A DNA stretch of 8,241 bases, from positions 1 through 8,241 of the forward strand of contig JAHLWV010000094.1 of assembly GCA_019057735.1 (NCBI GenBank), given 5' to 3'. Under the pieces are notes generated by a model that made no database searches, was not told where the DNA came from, and was given only the letters and a program-made list of their open reading frames with translations. A program made the position numbers and the translations under genes. The DNA is from Promethearchaeota archaeon. Its GTDB lineage: Archaea > Asgardarchaeota > Lokiarchaeia > Sigynarchaeales > SOKP01. Shown here one piece after another: positions 1-6,259 of this stretch (position 1 is the first letter of the stretch; the number at the start of each line of letters is the position of its first letter).

Positions 1-89
1 GAAAAACTCTTCATTTCAAAATAAAAATTTTAGAAACGGGATGTGAACCAGATGCTCATGAATGCGGTTGCGGTTGCGAGCATAACTAA
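1..89 (+). CDS. FKBP-type peptidyl-prolyl isomerase, SlyD-like (C-terminal end only)
   Basis: Partial gene cut by the left edge. The frame starting at base 3 is open for 28 codons to the TAA at 87-89. The visible residues begin KTLHFKIKILETG and end with a tail carrying four Cys and two His (CEPDAHECGCGCEHN). The KTLHFKIKILE segment matches the last beta strand of SlyD-type FKBPs, which usually follows an 'NHPLAGKTL' motif; that motif would lie just outside the window. SlyD proteins are cytoplasmic prolyl isomerase/chaperones, and many have a Cys/His-rich C-terminus that binds nickel or zinc, which this tail resembles. The call rests on one short strand plus the tail, so another protein with a CGCGC tail is possible. 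The next gene starts about 100 bp downstream on the same strand. Confidence 0.55.
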   Translation, partial: KTLHFKIKILETGCEPDAHECGCGCEHN

Positions 90-92
90 ACA

Positions 93-127
93 TGTTCTAT
101 TTTGTTTTACATTAGCAGACTTTTTTT
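93..127 (+). terminator. Oligo-T terminator candidate after the FKBP gene
   Basis: Shortly after the stop at 87-89 there is a T-rich stretch around 93-108, then an uninterrupted run of seven T at 121-127. No hairpin is evident. Archaeal RNA polymerase terminates on oligo-T in the non-template strand without needing a stem, so this is a plausible terminator separating the FKBP gene from the synthase gene at 192. Background AT content is high, so the signal is weak. Confidence 0.35.
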
Positions 128-158
128 AACATTAATAAATTCCTATTAAATAATTTAA

Positions 159-170
159 TTTATTTATTTT
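159..170 (+). promoter_or_regulatory. TATA-like promoter element for the DRE-TIM synthase gene
   Basis: The stretch TTTATTTATTTT lies about 22-33 bp upstream of the ATG at 192. This is the spacing expected for an archaeal TATA box driving a leaderless or nearly leaderless transcript. No Shine-Dalgarno-like purine run precedes the ATG, which fits leaderless initiation. The whole spacer is very AT-rich, so the exact element is uncertain. Confidence 0.35.
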
Positions 171-191
171 AGATTATTCTTAGAAATAGAA

Positions 192-1514
192 ATGAGCTAT
201 AAATTTACTAAAGAAGAACTAGAACACTTACTAGTTGATTATAATAAAATTGCGTTAGATGAACAGAATCTCAATATACCATCACAAGTTTGTATCTGGG
301 ATGAAACATTAAGGGATGGCGAACAAAGTCCTACTGTTTATCTTACACTTGATGAAAAAATCCATTTAGCAAAGTTAATGGATGAAATTGGAGTAAAATT
401 AATTGCCGTTGGTTTTCCAGCTGTATCTAAAAGTGAAAAAAAAATCGTTAAAACTCTCGTTAGTGAAAACTTGGAAAGAGCCACGATCCTCGGAATAGCT
501 CGACCAAAGAAGGAAGATATCAATGCGTGTATAGAAGCAGACCTTAAAGAAATTGTAATTTTTATGCCTATATCTCCAATATTTAGGAAAACATTGAAAC
601 AAAAACCTGAAGAACAGTTAGAAATGATAACTAAAGCAATACATTACGCAATTGATAACGGTTTCAAAGTAAATTGGGTTTCTGAAGATGGAACGCGATG
701 TGATTTTACTCATTTGAAGAATGTGTTTCAGACGGCGATTGAAGCGGGCTCTGAAAGAATTGTGTTAGGTGATACCGTTGGTATCTTAACACCTTACTCT
801 ACATCTTACTTGTATAAACGCATTAAGAATGAAATAATTGACCCTCTTAAGAAAAAAATCCCTATGGGTATTCACACGCACAATGATTTTGGTTTAGCTG
901 TTGCGAATACGATTACTGGAGTAATTGAAGGATGTACGTATCCACATACATGTATTAATGGGTATGGAGAAAGAGCGGGAAACGCTGCTTTAGAAGAAGT
1001 CGTTACTATTTTAGAACGACTAGGGATAAATACGGGTATTGATTTGAAAAGATTACCAGAGTTATCTGAAGTCTGTGAGAAATACTTCAACCAACCTTTG
1101 GCTTTGAATAAACCAATAGTCGGAGAACATGCATTTTCTCATGAAAGTGGACTTCATATAGCAGCAATTTTAGCACATCCTTTAACATATGAACCGATTA
1201 ATCCAAGTATGGTTGGAAGAAGAAGAAAGTTCTATCTTGGAAAATTTTCAGGTTCCAAATCGATTTTGCACGCACTTCAAAAAAAAATTAAAGTCTTGGA
1301 TTTAGATATTCCAGATGCAATTATAAAACAGATCGTAACTGAAGTGAAAAAAAAACATGAGGAAACCTCTAAAAATGACCTTAGAAAATCCTTTAATTTG
1401 ATAAAACAAGAATTAAAGAAAATATCAAAAGGCGTTGGAGATAAAGAATTCTTCGAAATTGTAAATAAGTATGCCCAACCGTATGTTCCTGATGATTTTA
1501 AATCTAAAAATTAA
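192..1514 (+). CDS. 2-isopropylmalate / homocitrate synthase family protein (DRE-TIM metallolyase), no regulatory domain
   Basis: Probably condenses acetyl-CoA with a 2-oxo acid, giving 2-isopropylmalate (leucine), homocitrate (lysine or cofactor pathways) or citramalate. The N-terminal TIM barrel opens with DETLRDGEQ at 37-45, where Asp37 is the metal ligand and Arg41 the catalytic Arg. GDTVG is at 193-197. HTHND at 228-232 supplies metal ligands His228 and His230. GERAGNAALEE at 259-269 supplies Asn264. The subdomain after the barrel has HESGLH at 317-322, with the catalytic-type His322, and LGKFSG at 349-354, a pattern typical of the AksA/NifV/homocitrate synthase side of the family. At 440 residues it lacks the roughly 120-residue allosteric domain of classical LeuA, so leucine feedback through that domain is unlikely. 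The residues after about 370 are a Lys-rich helical tail. No pathway neighbour is present, so the oxo-acid substrate stays open. It converges with the gene at 1541-2914. Confidence 0.88.
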   Translation: MSYKFTKEELEHLLVDYNKIALDEQNLNIPSQVCIWDETLRDGEQSPTVYLTLDEKIHLAKLMDEIGVKLIAVGFPAVSKSEKKIVKTLVSENLERATILGIARPKKEDINACIEADLKEIVIFMPISPIFRKTLKQKPEEQLEMITKAIHYAIDNGFKVNWVSEDGTRCDFTHLKNVFQTAIEAGSERIVLGDTVGILTPYSTSYLYKRIKNEIIDPLKKKIPMGIHTHNDFGLAVANTITGVIEGCTYPHTCINGYGERAGNAALEEVVTILERLGINTGIDLKRLPELSEVCEKYFNQPLALNKPIVGEHAFSHESGLHIAAILAHPLTYEPINPSMVGRRRKFYLGKFSGSKSILHALQKKIKVLDLDIPDAIIKQIVTEVKKKHEETSKNDLRKSFNLIKQELKKISKGVGDKEFFEIVNKYAQPYVPDDFKSKN

Positions 1515-1540
1515 GATGTGTAAATTGCGCTCTATTCTAA

Positions 1541-1566
1541 TTATTTTAATTTTTTATTAATTTCTT
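1541..1566 (+). terminator. Oligo-T terminator candidate for the synthase gene, inside the convergent gene's end
   Basis: Reading rightward from the stop at 1512-1514, the first T-rich stretch is TTATTTTAATTTTTTATT, about 26-50 bp downstream, with a run of six T. It overlaps the last codons of the leftward gene at 1541. Only 26 bp separate the two stop codons, so rightward transcription probably ends within the 3' end of the opposing gene. No stem-loop was identified. Confidence 0.35.
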
Positions 1567-2914
1567 CGATCTTGTTTTGAGTAGTAATTAAATCACTTTT
1601 AAGTTGACTGGAGCGTTTCTCGAAAGATTTTCCGTCCATGGCTCCAGAATCGTGCTTTTTTTCTATAAACTCAAGTAAATTTCGAACCGATTTTAGTTTA
1701 CCTTCTAATGCATTCTTTTCAGCTATTAGGTCTTTCTTTCTAATTTTTTTAGAAGTAGTTGGTTTGGGAACAGGTTTTAATTTATTTGTATCACCGAATT
1801 TAGGTAATCCGATAAAGTCGCCTTCTTCTTTAAATTTTAAACTTTCTGGTTTTGGCGGCAAATCGGTTAATGAATCATTAGTTTTTAGTAGATCATCGAA
1901 CCCGTTAGATTTTGAATCATTTATCACTTTTTCTTCATTCATATGAGCAAGTTCTCCGAGATTGCGGAGCTCTAAAATATCTTTTTCTGAAGCGATTGAA
2001 GTTTTGATCAGTTTATCAATTGTAGTTTTTATCGTGTCGATTTGATTTTGAAATATTTTTAATAATTCTACTAACTCGCTTTTTTTCGAAATTTTCATCG
2101 AAAAATCGATATCGACTTTTTTCTTTTCAGGAAATGACGGTTGAGACATTTCTGAAGTGTAATCCGAAGATCCGATATCTGATTCAAGTTTTTTAGTAAC
2201 AATATCGGGGACCGCTCCACTCGAATGTAAATCCATTCTATGATCTGAGATCAACCATGTAAAAATATTATATGCCAAATTTGGATGTTCGTCATTATTA
2301 AAGCCCCCTCCTACACGATCTCTAAAGAGTTCATAACTCCCAATGGCACATACTCTACCTTTATCTGGTTCAGAAACGCAGACTAAAGCCGAAGAGAAAG
2401 GTTCCGAAGTTTCATTTGATGAAATTATGGATATAGAATTCCCTAAAACGCTTAGCGAACAGCCTGATCTATAACAAATCGAACTAATACTATTTGTAAT
2501 TGGGTGAGGTGGTATTAAGGAAGTAATGATAGGCATGTTTTCCATACCTAGATTATATGTTTCATCTAAAACTTGATCATTTTCAAAGATTATACCATAC
2601 ATCTGACTCAATTCACTTAAATTACTGTTTCTACCTCTATCTCCACCAGCGTGTGAAAGAAGTAGTAATCCCCCACCATCATTTCTTACCCAACTATTAA
2701 TTTCAGTTATTTCCATCGATGTAATTTTTGCAAAATCGGGACACGCAAACACTAAAATATCAAAAGGCTCAAGGGAATTTTGAGTAATTGGAGTCTCTAG
2801 GAAATTATAGCACATAAAATCATTTGCGTTTAAAAAATCTCGCAATTCTGTAAGATTTTCGTCGAGTTTACCCCTGGGTTTATGTGCTACATCAAATGCG
2901 ATTTTATAAGGCAT
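1541..2914 (-). CDS. GIFT-domain (IFT52-like) protein with C-terminal coiled coil
   Basis: A 457-residue protein in two parts. Residues 1-225 form an alpha/beta domain of the GIFT/DUF4350 type (Rossmann-like, related to glutamine-amidotransferase-like folds). It starts YKIAFDVAHKPRG, followed by the strand FDILVFACPD at 51-60. A glycine-rich turn (NDGGGLLLLSHAGGDRGRN) spans 78-96. LSELSQMYGIIFENDQVLDE lies at 99-118, and the closing GRVCAIGSYELFRD is at 186-199. The order and spacing of these blocks resemble eukaryotic IFT52, an intraflagellar transport B subunit, including a short segment just after the domain (MDLHSSGAVPDI, 227-238). Residues 240-390 are polar and low in complexity, with a Pro/Lys-rich stretch at 352-388. 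Residues about 275-330 and 395-457 are probably helical; the latter looks like a charged antiparallel helical hairpin. No signal peptide or membrane segment is seen. The function is unknown; a scaffold role is inference. The ATG at 2914 gives a start directly at the first strand. It lies 162 bp after the nucleotidyltransferase gene. Confidence 0.7.
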   Translation of the reverse strand: MPYKIAFDVAHKPRGKLDENLTELRDFLNANDFMCYNFLETPITQNSLEPFDILVFACPDFAKITSMEITEINSWVRNDGGGLLLLSHAGGDRGRNSNLSELSQMYGIIFENDQVLDETYNLGMENMPIITSLIPPHPITNSISSICYRSGCSLSVLGNSISIISSNETSEPFSSALVCVSEPDKGRVCAIGSYELFRDRVGGGFNNDEHPNLAYNIFTWLISDHRMDLHSSGAVPDIVTKKLESDIGSSDYTSEMSQPSFPEKKKVDIDFSMKISKKSELVELLKIFQNQIDTIKTTIDKLIKTSIASEKDILELRNLGELAHMNEEKVINDSKSNGFDDLLKTNDSLTDLPPKPESLKFKEEGDFIGLPKFGDTNKLKPVPKPTTSKKIRKKDLIAEKNALEGKLKSVRNLLEFIEKKHDSGAMDGKSFEKRSSQLKSDLITTQNKIEEINKKLK

Positions 2915-2930
2915 GATATATCAATTTACA

Positions 2931-2942
2931 ATTTAATTTATT
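2931..2942 (-). promoter_or_regulatory. TATA-like element upstream of the GIFT-domain gene
   Basis: On the minus strand the stretch AATAAATTAAAT lies about 17-28 bp upstream of the ATG at 2914, roughly where a TATA box for a leaderless transcript would sit. A second candidate, TAAAATATAT at 2991-3000, looks more like a TATA consensus but would give a leader of about 50 nt. The 162-bp spacer is too AT-rich to choose between them. Confidence 0.28.
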
Positions 2943-3030
2943 CAGTGAGATTTCAAATTCTTCTTATAATTACTATTAATTTTACTAAAAATATATTTTA
3001 TGGGATTAAAAAATTTCTTAAAATAATTAA

Positions 3031-3060
3031 ATATTAATCGATATTAATCGATTTTAATCA
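3031..3060. repeat. Three tandem 10-bp units (ATATTAATCG, ATATTAATCG, ATTTTAATCA)
   Basis: Two exact copies and one diverged copy of a 10-mer lie head to tail in the spacer between the nucleotidyltransferase stop (3077) and the GIFT-domain gene start (2914). The period is about one helical turn, so all copies would face the same side of the DNA. The repeat is 117-146 bp upstream of the GIFT-domain ATG, which could suit an operator, and 17-46 bp beyond the nucleotidyltransferase stop. It may equally be simple slippage in AT-rich DNA. Confidence 0.6.
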
Positions 3061-3076
3061 GATAATAAATGAGAAC

Positions 3077-4174
3077 TTAATAAATACTTTTATCTCCTAT
3101 AATTAAGTTATTTTTGCTAATATTTTCAACTTTAACGTTGCTACCTATGATTGAATTTTCGGATATCACATTTTTTAGCTTTGCTTCACTTTCAACTACG
3201 CAATTCTCAAGGATACATTTTTCTATTCTAGAGTTAGCTCCTATTGAAACATAGGGACCAATAACCGAATTAATTATTGATGTGTTCTTTCCAATGTGAA
3301 CCGGATTTTTTATGAATGACGTCTCAATTACTATGTTTAATTCAGGAAATGATTCCTTTTTGAGAGATTGATGTTCTAATAAGTACCGATTGCCGTTTAA
3401 TACTTCAGAAGGTCTTCCAAAATCTAAAATACCTTTCTTTAAATTAACAGCCGCAATTTTAAAACCACTATCTATCAAGTCTTGTAAACTTTCAGTTAAA
3501 TAAACTTCGCTTGAATCGTCGGTTCTTTTATCTAAATAACCCTTTAGTATGCCAAAAAGAGCGTTAGTGGCTGAATTAGAAAAAGCGTAAATACCAGCAA
3601 TCGCTAAATTAGAAACAAAATCTTTTGGTTTTTCGACTAACTTCTGAATAAGTGAATTGCTATCGACGACGACGACACCGTAGGAGCTTGCGTCTTCTTT
3701 TGGGACCTCCATAACTGTAATTATTCCATCCACATCAGATTCATAATATCTATACATTAAATAAGAGTAATCATCAATTGGTATCATATCAGCTAAAAAA
3801 AGTAAGGATCCGTTACGCTTATCTGCTTCTTTACTCGAAATGTCAAGTTCTTCGAACCTTGAATGAGCTAAATATACCGCTTCGCCCAATCCCCAGTAAA
3901 ATGGGACATCATCGTTGTATCCTCGTGGTATTTGCTCTATAAAGGTTAATTTAAATTTATCATGATATTTTTGTTTAACAAATTCTGTGATTTGTCTTTT
4001 TTTATAACCTACAATTAAAATTAACTCTGTTTCTGAATCGAATGTATCACCAAATTTATTAAGAATATGTTCGAGAACAGTTTTACCAGCAACCCTTATG
4101 AAAGCCTTCGGTTTACTTAATGTAAATGGTCGTAACCTCGAGCCAATTCCCGCACAAGGACCAATTATTTTCAC
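3077..4174 (-). CDS. Sugar-1-phosphate nucleotidyltransferase with left-handed beta-helix tail
   Basis: Probably joins a nucleoside triphosphate and a sugar 1-phosphate to give an NDP-sugar (glucose-1-phosphate thymidylyltransferase-like or related) for glycan or lipid-linked sugar synthesis in the cytoplasm. The N-terminal domain begins with AGIGSRLRPFTLSKPKA (8-24), the G-x-G-x-R-L-x-P-x-T...P-K nucleotide-binding signature. It continues with GLGEAV (95-100), a LADM segment at 127-130 in the place of the usual LGD metal site (Asp129), EKP at 181-183, and LDFGRP at 250-255 containing the second metal-site Asp251. Residues about 276-363 are imperfect hexapeptide repeats (INSVIG, ENCVVE, SIIGSN and similar), predicting a left-handed beta helix. 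The nucleotide and sugar cannot be read from the sequence. The GTG start is forced, because an in-frame TAA lies two codons upstream; AGGGAG at 4182-4187 serves as ribosome binding site. It follows the GPN GTPase gene by 49 bp and may share its transcript, although ATTATAAAATA just upstream could be a separate TATA box. Confidence 0.85.
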   Translation of the reverse strand: MKIIGPCAGIGSRLRPFTLSKPKAFIRVAGKTVLEHILNKFGDTFDSETELILIVGYKKRQITEFVKQKYHDKFKLTFIEQIPRGYNDDVPFYWGLGEAVYLAHSRFEELDISSKEADKRNGSLLFLADMIPIDDYSYLMYRYYESDVDGIITVMEVPKEDASSYGVVVVDSNSLIQKLVEKPKDFVSNLAIAGIYAFSNSATNALFGILKGYLDKRTDDSSEVYLTESLQDLIDSGFKIAAVNLKKGILDFGRPSEVLNGNRYLLEHQSLKKESFPELNIVIETSFIKNPVHIGKNTSIINSVIGPYVSIGANSRIEKCILENCVVESEAKLKNVISENSIIGSNVKVENISKNNLIIGDKSIY

Positions 4175-4181
4175 GTTTTAG

Positions 4182-4187
4182 CTCCCT
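4182..4187 (-). promoter_or_regulatory. Shine-Dalgarno-like site for the GTG-started nucleotidyltransferase gene
   Basis: On the minus strand AGGGAG ends seven bases before the GTG at 4172-4174. It is the clearest purine-rich ribosome binding site in the window, and it supports the GTG start, which is also fixed by an in-frame stop two codons upstream. A leadered start fits an internal gene of an operon headed by the GPN GTPase gene. Confidence 0.55.
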
Positions 4188-4223
4188 TCAATATTTTATA
4201 ATTTTTTTTAGCAATAAAGCAAA

Positions 4224-4994
4224 TCAATAAAAACTTGATTTATCCGAAGCAAAGATACGTTGATAATAAGCAAAAAGCAGATCTAGACCTTGTTCTTCAT
4301 TAATGGAGCATGGAATTAACTCAGATGTGGATCCTAATTGAATGAACACTTCTGATATTAGCATGGATAACTCTCTTATTAAACCACTCTCCCTTTCATT
4401 TGTTGAATCCTCCAGAGCTTGAAAGTCTTGACTCCAATTTACTATCATTTCAATTTGGTCTTCGCTTAACAGGTCTACTTTTGATAATACATTAATCTGT
4501 GGTATATTTCTAAACCTGAACTGCACAGAAGCTGCTAAGAGTAATGTGGAAATGAAGCCATTTGGTCTCCGCGCAAGATTCGAATCAAATAGGAAAGAAA
4601 CAGCCTTTTGAATTGATCCAAAACCTAGCGAACTCGCTATTAAAGGTCCCGTCTCTCTAAATGCAAATAGTTCAAGTTGTCCCGCTGTGTCCACAAATAC
4701 CCAATCGGGATTGTATTCATCGATTTCAAACTTTAGATCATCTAAAAAGTTAACCATCAAATCAGATGCTAAGATCATGGCACCGTTTGGCCCTAATTCG
4801 TACTTTGTCATCACTTCTTCGAGAACTATAAAATCTCTGATGTCAATATCCGGTACATAAGGCATTGTTATCACACCAGGATCAAGATTTAACGTAATTG
4901 CTGAAATCTCGGAATCTCTTTTAGTTACATAATCTTTAAACAAACCCGTAAGAGAACTTTTCCCACTACCAGCTGTACCGATAAAATAATTCAA
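4224..4994 (-). CDS. GPN-loop GTPase (archaeal GPN / eukaryotic Gpn1-3 family)
   Basis: Homodimeric GTPase of the GPN family. Eukaryotic members help assemble and import RNA polymerase II; the archaeal role is not well defined. The P-loop GTAGSGKS is at residues 6-13, and LNLDPG at 35-40 is the G2-type Asp motif. The diagnostic Gly-Pro-Asn triplet is at 68-70 inside ELGPNGAM. DTAGQLE at 102-108 is the G3 motif. SKVD at 171-174 replaces the more usual NKxD, and PCS at 228-230 is the likely G5. At 256 residues it has normal length for an archaeal member. The start is TTG: the in-frame TGA lies six codons upstream, there is no ATG or GTG between, and starting at TTG places the P-loop at residue 6 as in relatives. 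A strong TATA box at 5021-5030 predicts transcription starting at or a few bases before this codon, so the mRNA is probably leaderless. An ATT two codons upstream is the only alternative. Confidence 0.93.
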   Translation of the reverse strand: MNYFIGTAGSGKSSLTGLFKDYVTKRDSEISAITLNLDPGVITMPYVPDIDIRDFIVLEEVMTKYELGPNGAMILASDLMVNFLDDLKFEIDEYNPDWVFVDTAGQLELFAFRETGPLIASSLGFGSIQKAVSFLFDSNLARRPNGFISTLLLAASVQFRFRNIPQINVLSKVDLLSEDQIEMIVNWSQDFQALEDSTNERESGLIRELSMLISEVFIQLGSTSELIPCSINEEQGLDLLFAYYQRIFASDKSSFY

Positions 4995-5020
4995 TAAAAT
5001 TTTTTTATTTCACCAATGAG

Positions 5021-5034
5021 TTTTATATCTCCAT
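5021..5034 (-). promoter_or_regulatory. Archaeal promoter (BRE + TATA box) for the GPN GTPase gene
   Basis: On the minus strand the sequence reads ATGGAGATATAAAA, a close match to an archaeal TATA box preceded by purines that could serve as the TFB-recognition element. The TATA part (5021-5030) is 27-36 bp upstream of the TTG start, so the predicted transcription start is within a few bases of the start codon. This is the most convincing promoter in the window, and it indicates that the GPN gene is not simply read through from the gene at 5117-6097. Confidence 0.6.
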
Positions 5035-5116
5035 TTTAACTTAATTATTGAAATTAATTAAAGATTTATAATGAAACTAGCAAAAACTCAGATATTCGAG
5101 GAATAGGAATATTAAT

Positions 5117-6097
5117 TTATTTAGGTGCTTTAAGTTCTAGTAGTTTAATTTCTTGTTCTTGTTGTTCTTCAAACCTTTTAATTTGGTTTTGAATTGCTTT
5201 CTCTTCAAGCTCCAAAAGCTTCTCGTCGTTCAATGTGATAGCTTTGAGCTCAACTTCCCCCATTGGTCTTAAAAAATCTTGAACACTAAATCCATCATGT
5301 TTTTCAGTTGTTTCCTTGAATTTGGCCTTCATTTCTTTTATTACTAATACTTTTGCCGAGGAACCTCTACCCCTAATAAGAGAGGGTAGCTCTGTTCTTT
5401 TTATCCTTTCAATACCAGCCCCCGGAATTCTTTGCGGTGTTCTTACGGGTGGTCCAGAAAGTATCGAATTCACGGGTAAGTTTTGTAATGTTAATGAGAG
5501 ATTTTTTAAATGAAGTTCTATACTTTTTAGCGTTTTATTATTCTCACCAATTAATGAGAGTAATGAGTTGTCAACTGAGATGTTTTCAATACTTCTTTTC
5601 TCATAGATTGTCGTTCTCTCCTCAGTATTTTGATTAAAATCTGTTTTTACTGCGTGTATTACTCTTTCTTGAGTTACTTTTGTTCTTTGACTTCTACTTC
5701 CACGTAAATTTATGTATTCAAATCCGTCATAACAGTCATCGTTAACCCAAATATCGGAGATGTTAAATTTTTCTGTAAAAGTATACTCAACTTTATGGCC
5801 GGAGTTTAAGAAAAAAGTTAGTCTTAAAATCTTGATCTGGATGTCCGAAAAACCTTGAATCTCATCTAATTCGATTGAAAATCCTATCCGATTCGTTGCG
5901 TGATAAAACTTTTTTATTGAAATTAGAGTTGGGGATTGTTTATAATAAATTTCGTGTTTAACAATCTTAGACATTTCAAATTGAAAATTCACGCGAATAA
6001 TTTTCTCAGGAAGAAAAAGAACTTGTTCTTCGTCGTTCTTTTCAAATTCTAAGAAAAGATTCTTTTGTTCGTCCCAAAATACTTGGAACAATTCCAT
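5117..6097 (-). CDS. Unrecognised two-part protein: beta-rich N-terminus, charged helical C-terminus
   Basis: Not recognised as any named family. Residues 1-130 alternate short hydrophobic and polar stretches in a beta-sandwich-like pattern (for example ILRLTFFLNSGHKVEYTF, 90-107), with an acidic, aromatic turn at 117-130. Residues 131-175 are rich in Arg, Thr and Glu. Residues 176-206 look like an amphipathic helix (LKSIELHLKNLSLTLQNL). A Pro/Arg/Gly-rich basic linker (PPVRTPQRIPGAG and RGRGSS, 216-247) leads to VLVIKEMKAKF at 250-260, the segment QDFLRPMGEVELKAI at 273-287, and a long Glu/Gln/Lys helix at 289-322, probably a coiled coil. No signal peptide, membrane segment, Cys motif or nucleotide-binding motif is visible. 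The ATG at 6097 is preceded by GGGGT 10-14 bases upstream, a poor Shine-Dalgarno match. The gene is 122 bp upstream of the GPN GTPase gene. The long, compositionally normal frame supports a real gene; the function is unknown. Confidence 0.75.
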   Translation of the reverse strand: MELFQVFWDEQKNLFLEFEKNDEEQVLFLPEKIIRVNFQFEMSKIVKHEIYYKQSPTLISIKKFYHATNRIGFSIELDEIQGFSDIQIKILRLTFFLNSGHKVEYTFTEKFNISDIWVNDDCYDGFEYINLRGSRSQRTKVTQERVIHAVKTDFNQNTEERTTIYEKRSIENISVDNSLLSLIGENNKTLKSIELHLKNLSLTLQNLPVNSILSGPPVRTPQRIPGAGIERIKRTELPSLIRGRGSSAKVLVIKEMKAKFKETTEKHDGFSVQDFLRPMGEVELKAITLNDEKLLELEEKAIQNQIKRFEEQQEQEIKLLELKAPK

Positions 6098-6241
6098 TTT
6101 GGTTATACCCCGTTTAATTTATCGTTAAATTTTCAAATCGAATTGATTATGTTTAGATTCTATTCCAAACATTAATAAAACACGAGTTTACAAAATTATT
6201 GATTTATAAGTGTAATTTAGGCTGGTAAGTGTATATCTATC

Positions 6242-6256
6242 AAAGAAGAAAAGTTC
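6242..6256 (-). terminator. U/C-rich terminator candidate after the deoxyribosyltransferase-like gene
   Basis: Immediately beyond the TGA at 6260-6262 the minus strand reads AACTTTTCTTCTTTG, a pyrimidine-rich, mostly T stretch like those at which archaeal RNA polymerase terminates. It separates this gene from the one starting at 6097, which has its own AT-rich spacer of about 160 bp. No hairpin was identified. Confidence 0.3.
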
Positions 6257-6259
6257 CAA

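Noticed and set aside
338..1090. Minus-strand open frames at 338-523, 399-602 and 872-1090
   Set aside because: All are antisense to the well-supported synthase gene, short, and without recognisable motifs.
1638..1946. 102-codon open frame on the + strand
   Set aside because: It lies entirely inside the GIFT-domain gene on the opposite strand. Its Ser/Phe-rich translation is typical of a shadow of a Lys/Glu-rich helical region, and it shows no family motif.
5316..5637. Two overlapping + strand open frames of about 65 codons
   Set aside because: They lie antisense within the unrecognised 326-residue gene, which is longer and has more protein-like composition. Neither has a promoter or known motif.
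6207..6233. Direct repeat TAAGTGTA (6207-6214 and 6226-6233) in the spacer after the deoxyribosyltransferase-like gene
   Set aside because: Only eight bases, two copies, in AT-rich spacer and not next to a clear promoter. Could easily be chance.
6098..6259. 162-bp spacer examined for a small RNA or short gene
   Set aside because: No stable stem, no tRNA-like sequence and no convincing short frame. It appears to hold only a terminator-like T/C-rich stretch and an AT-rich promoter region.
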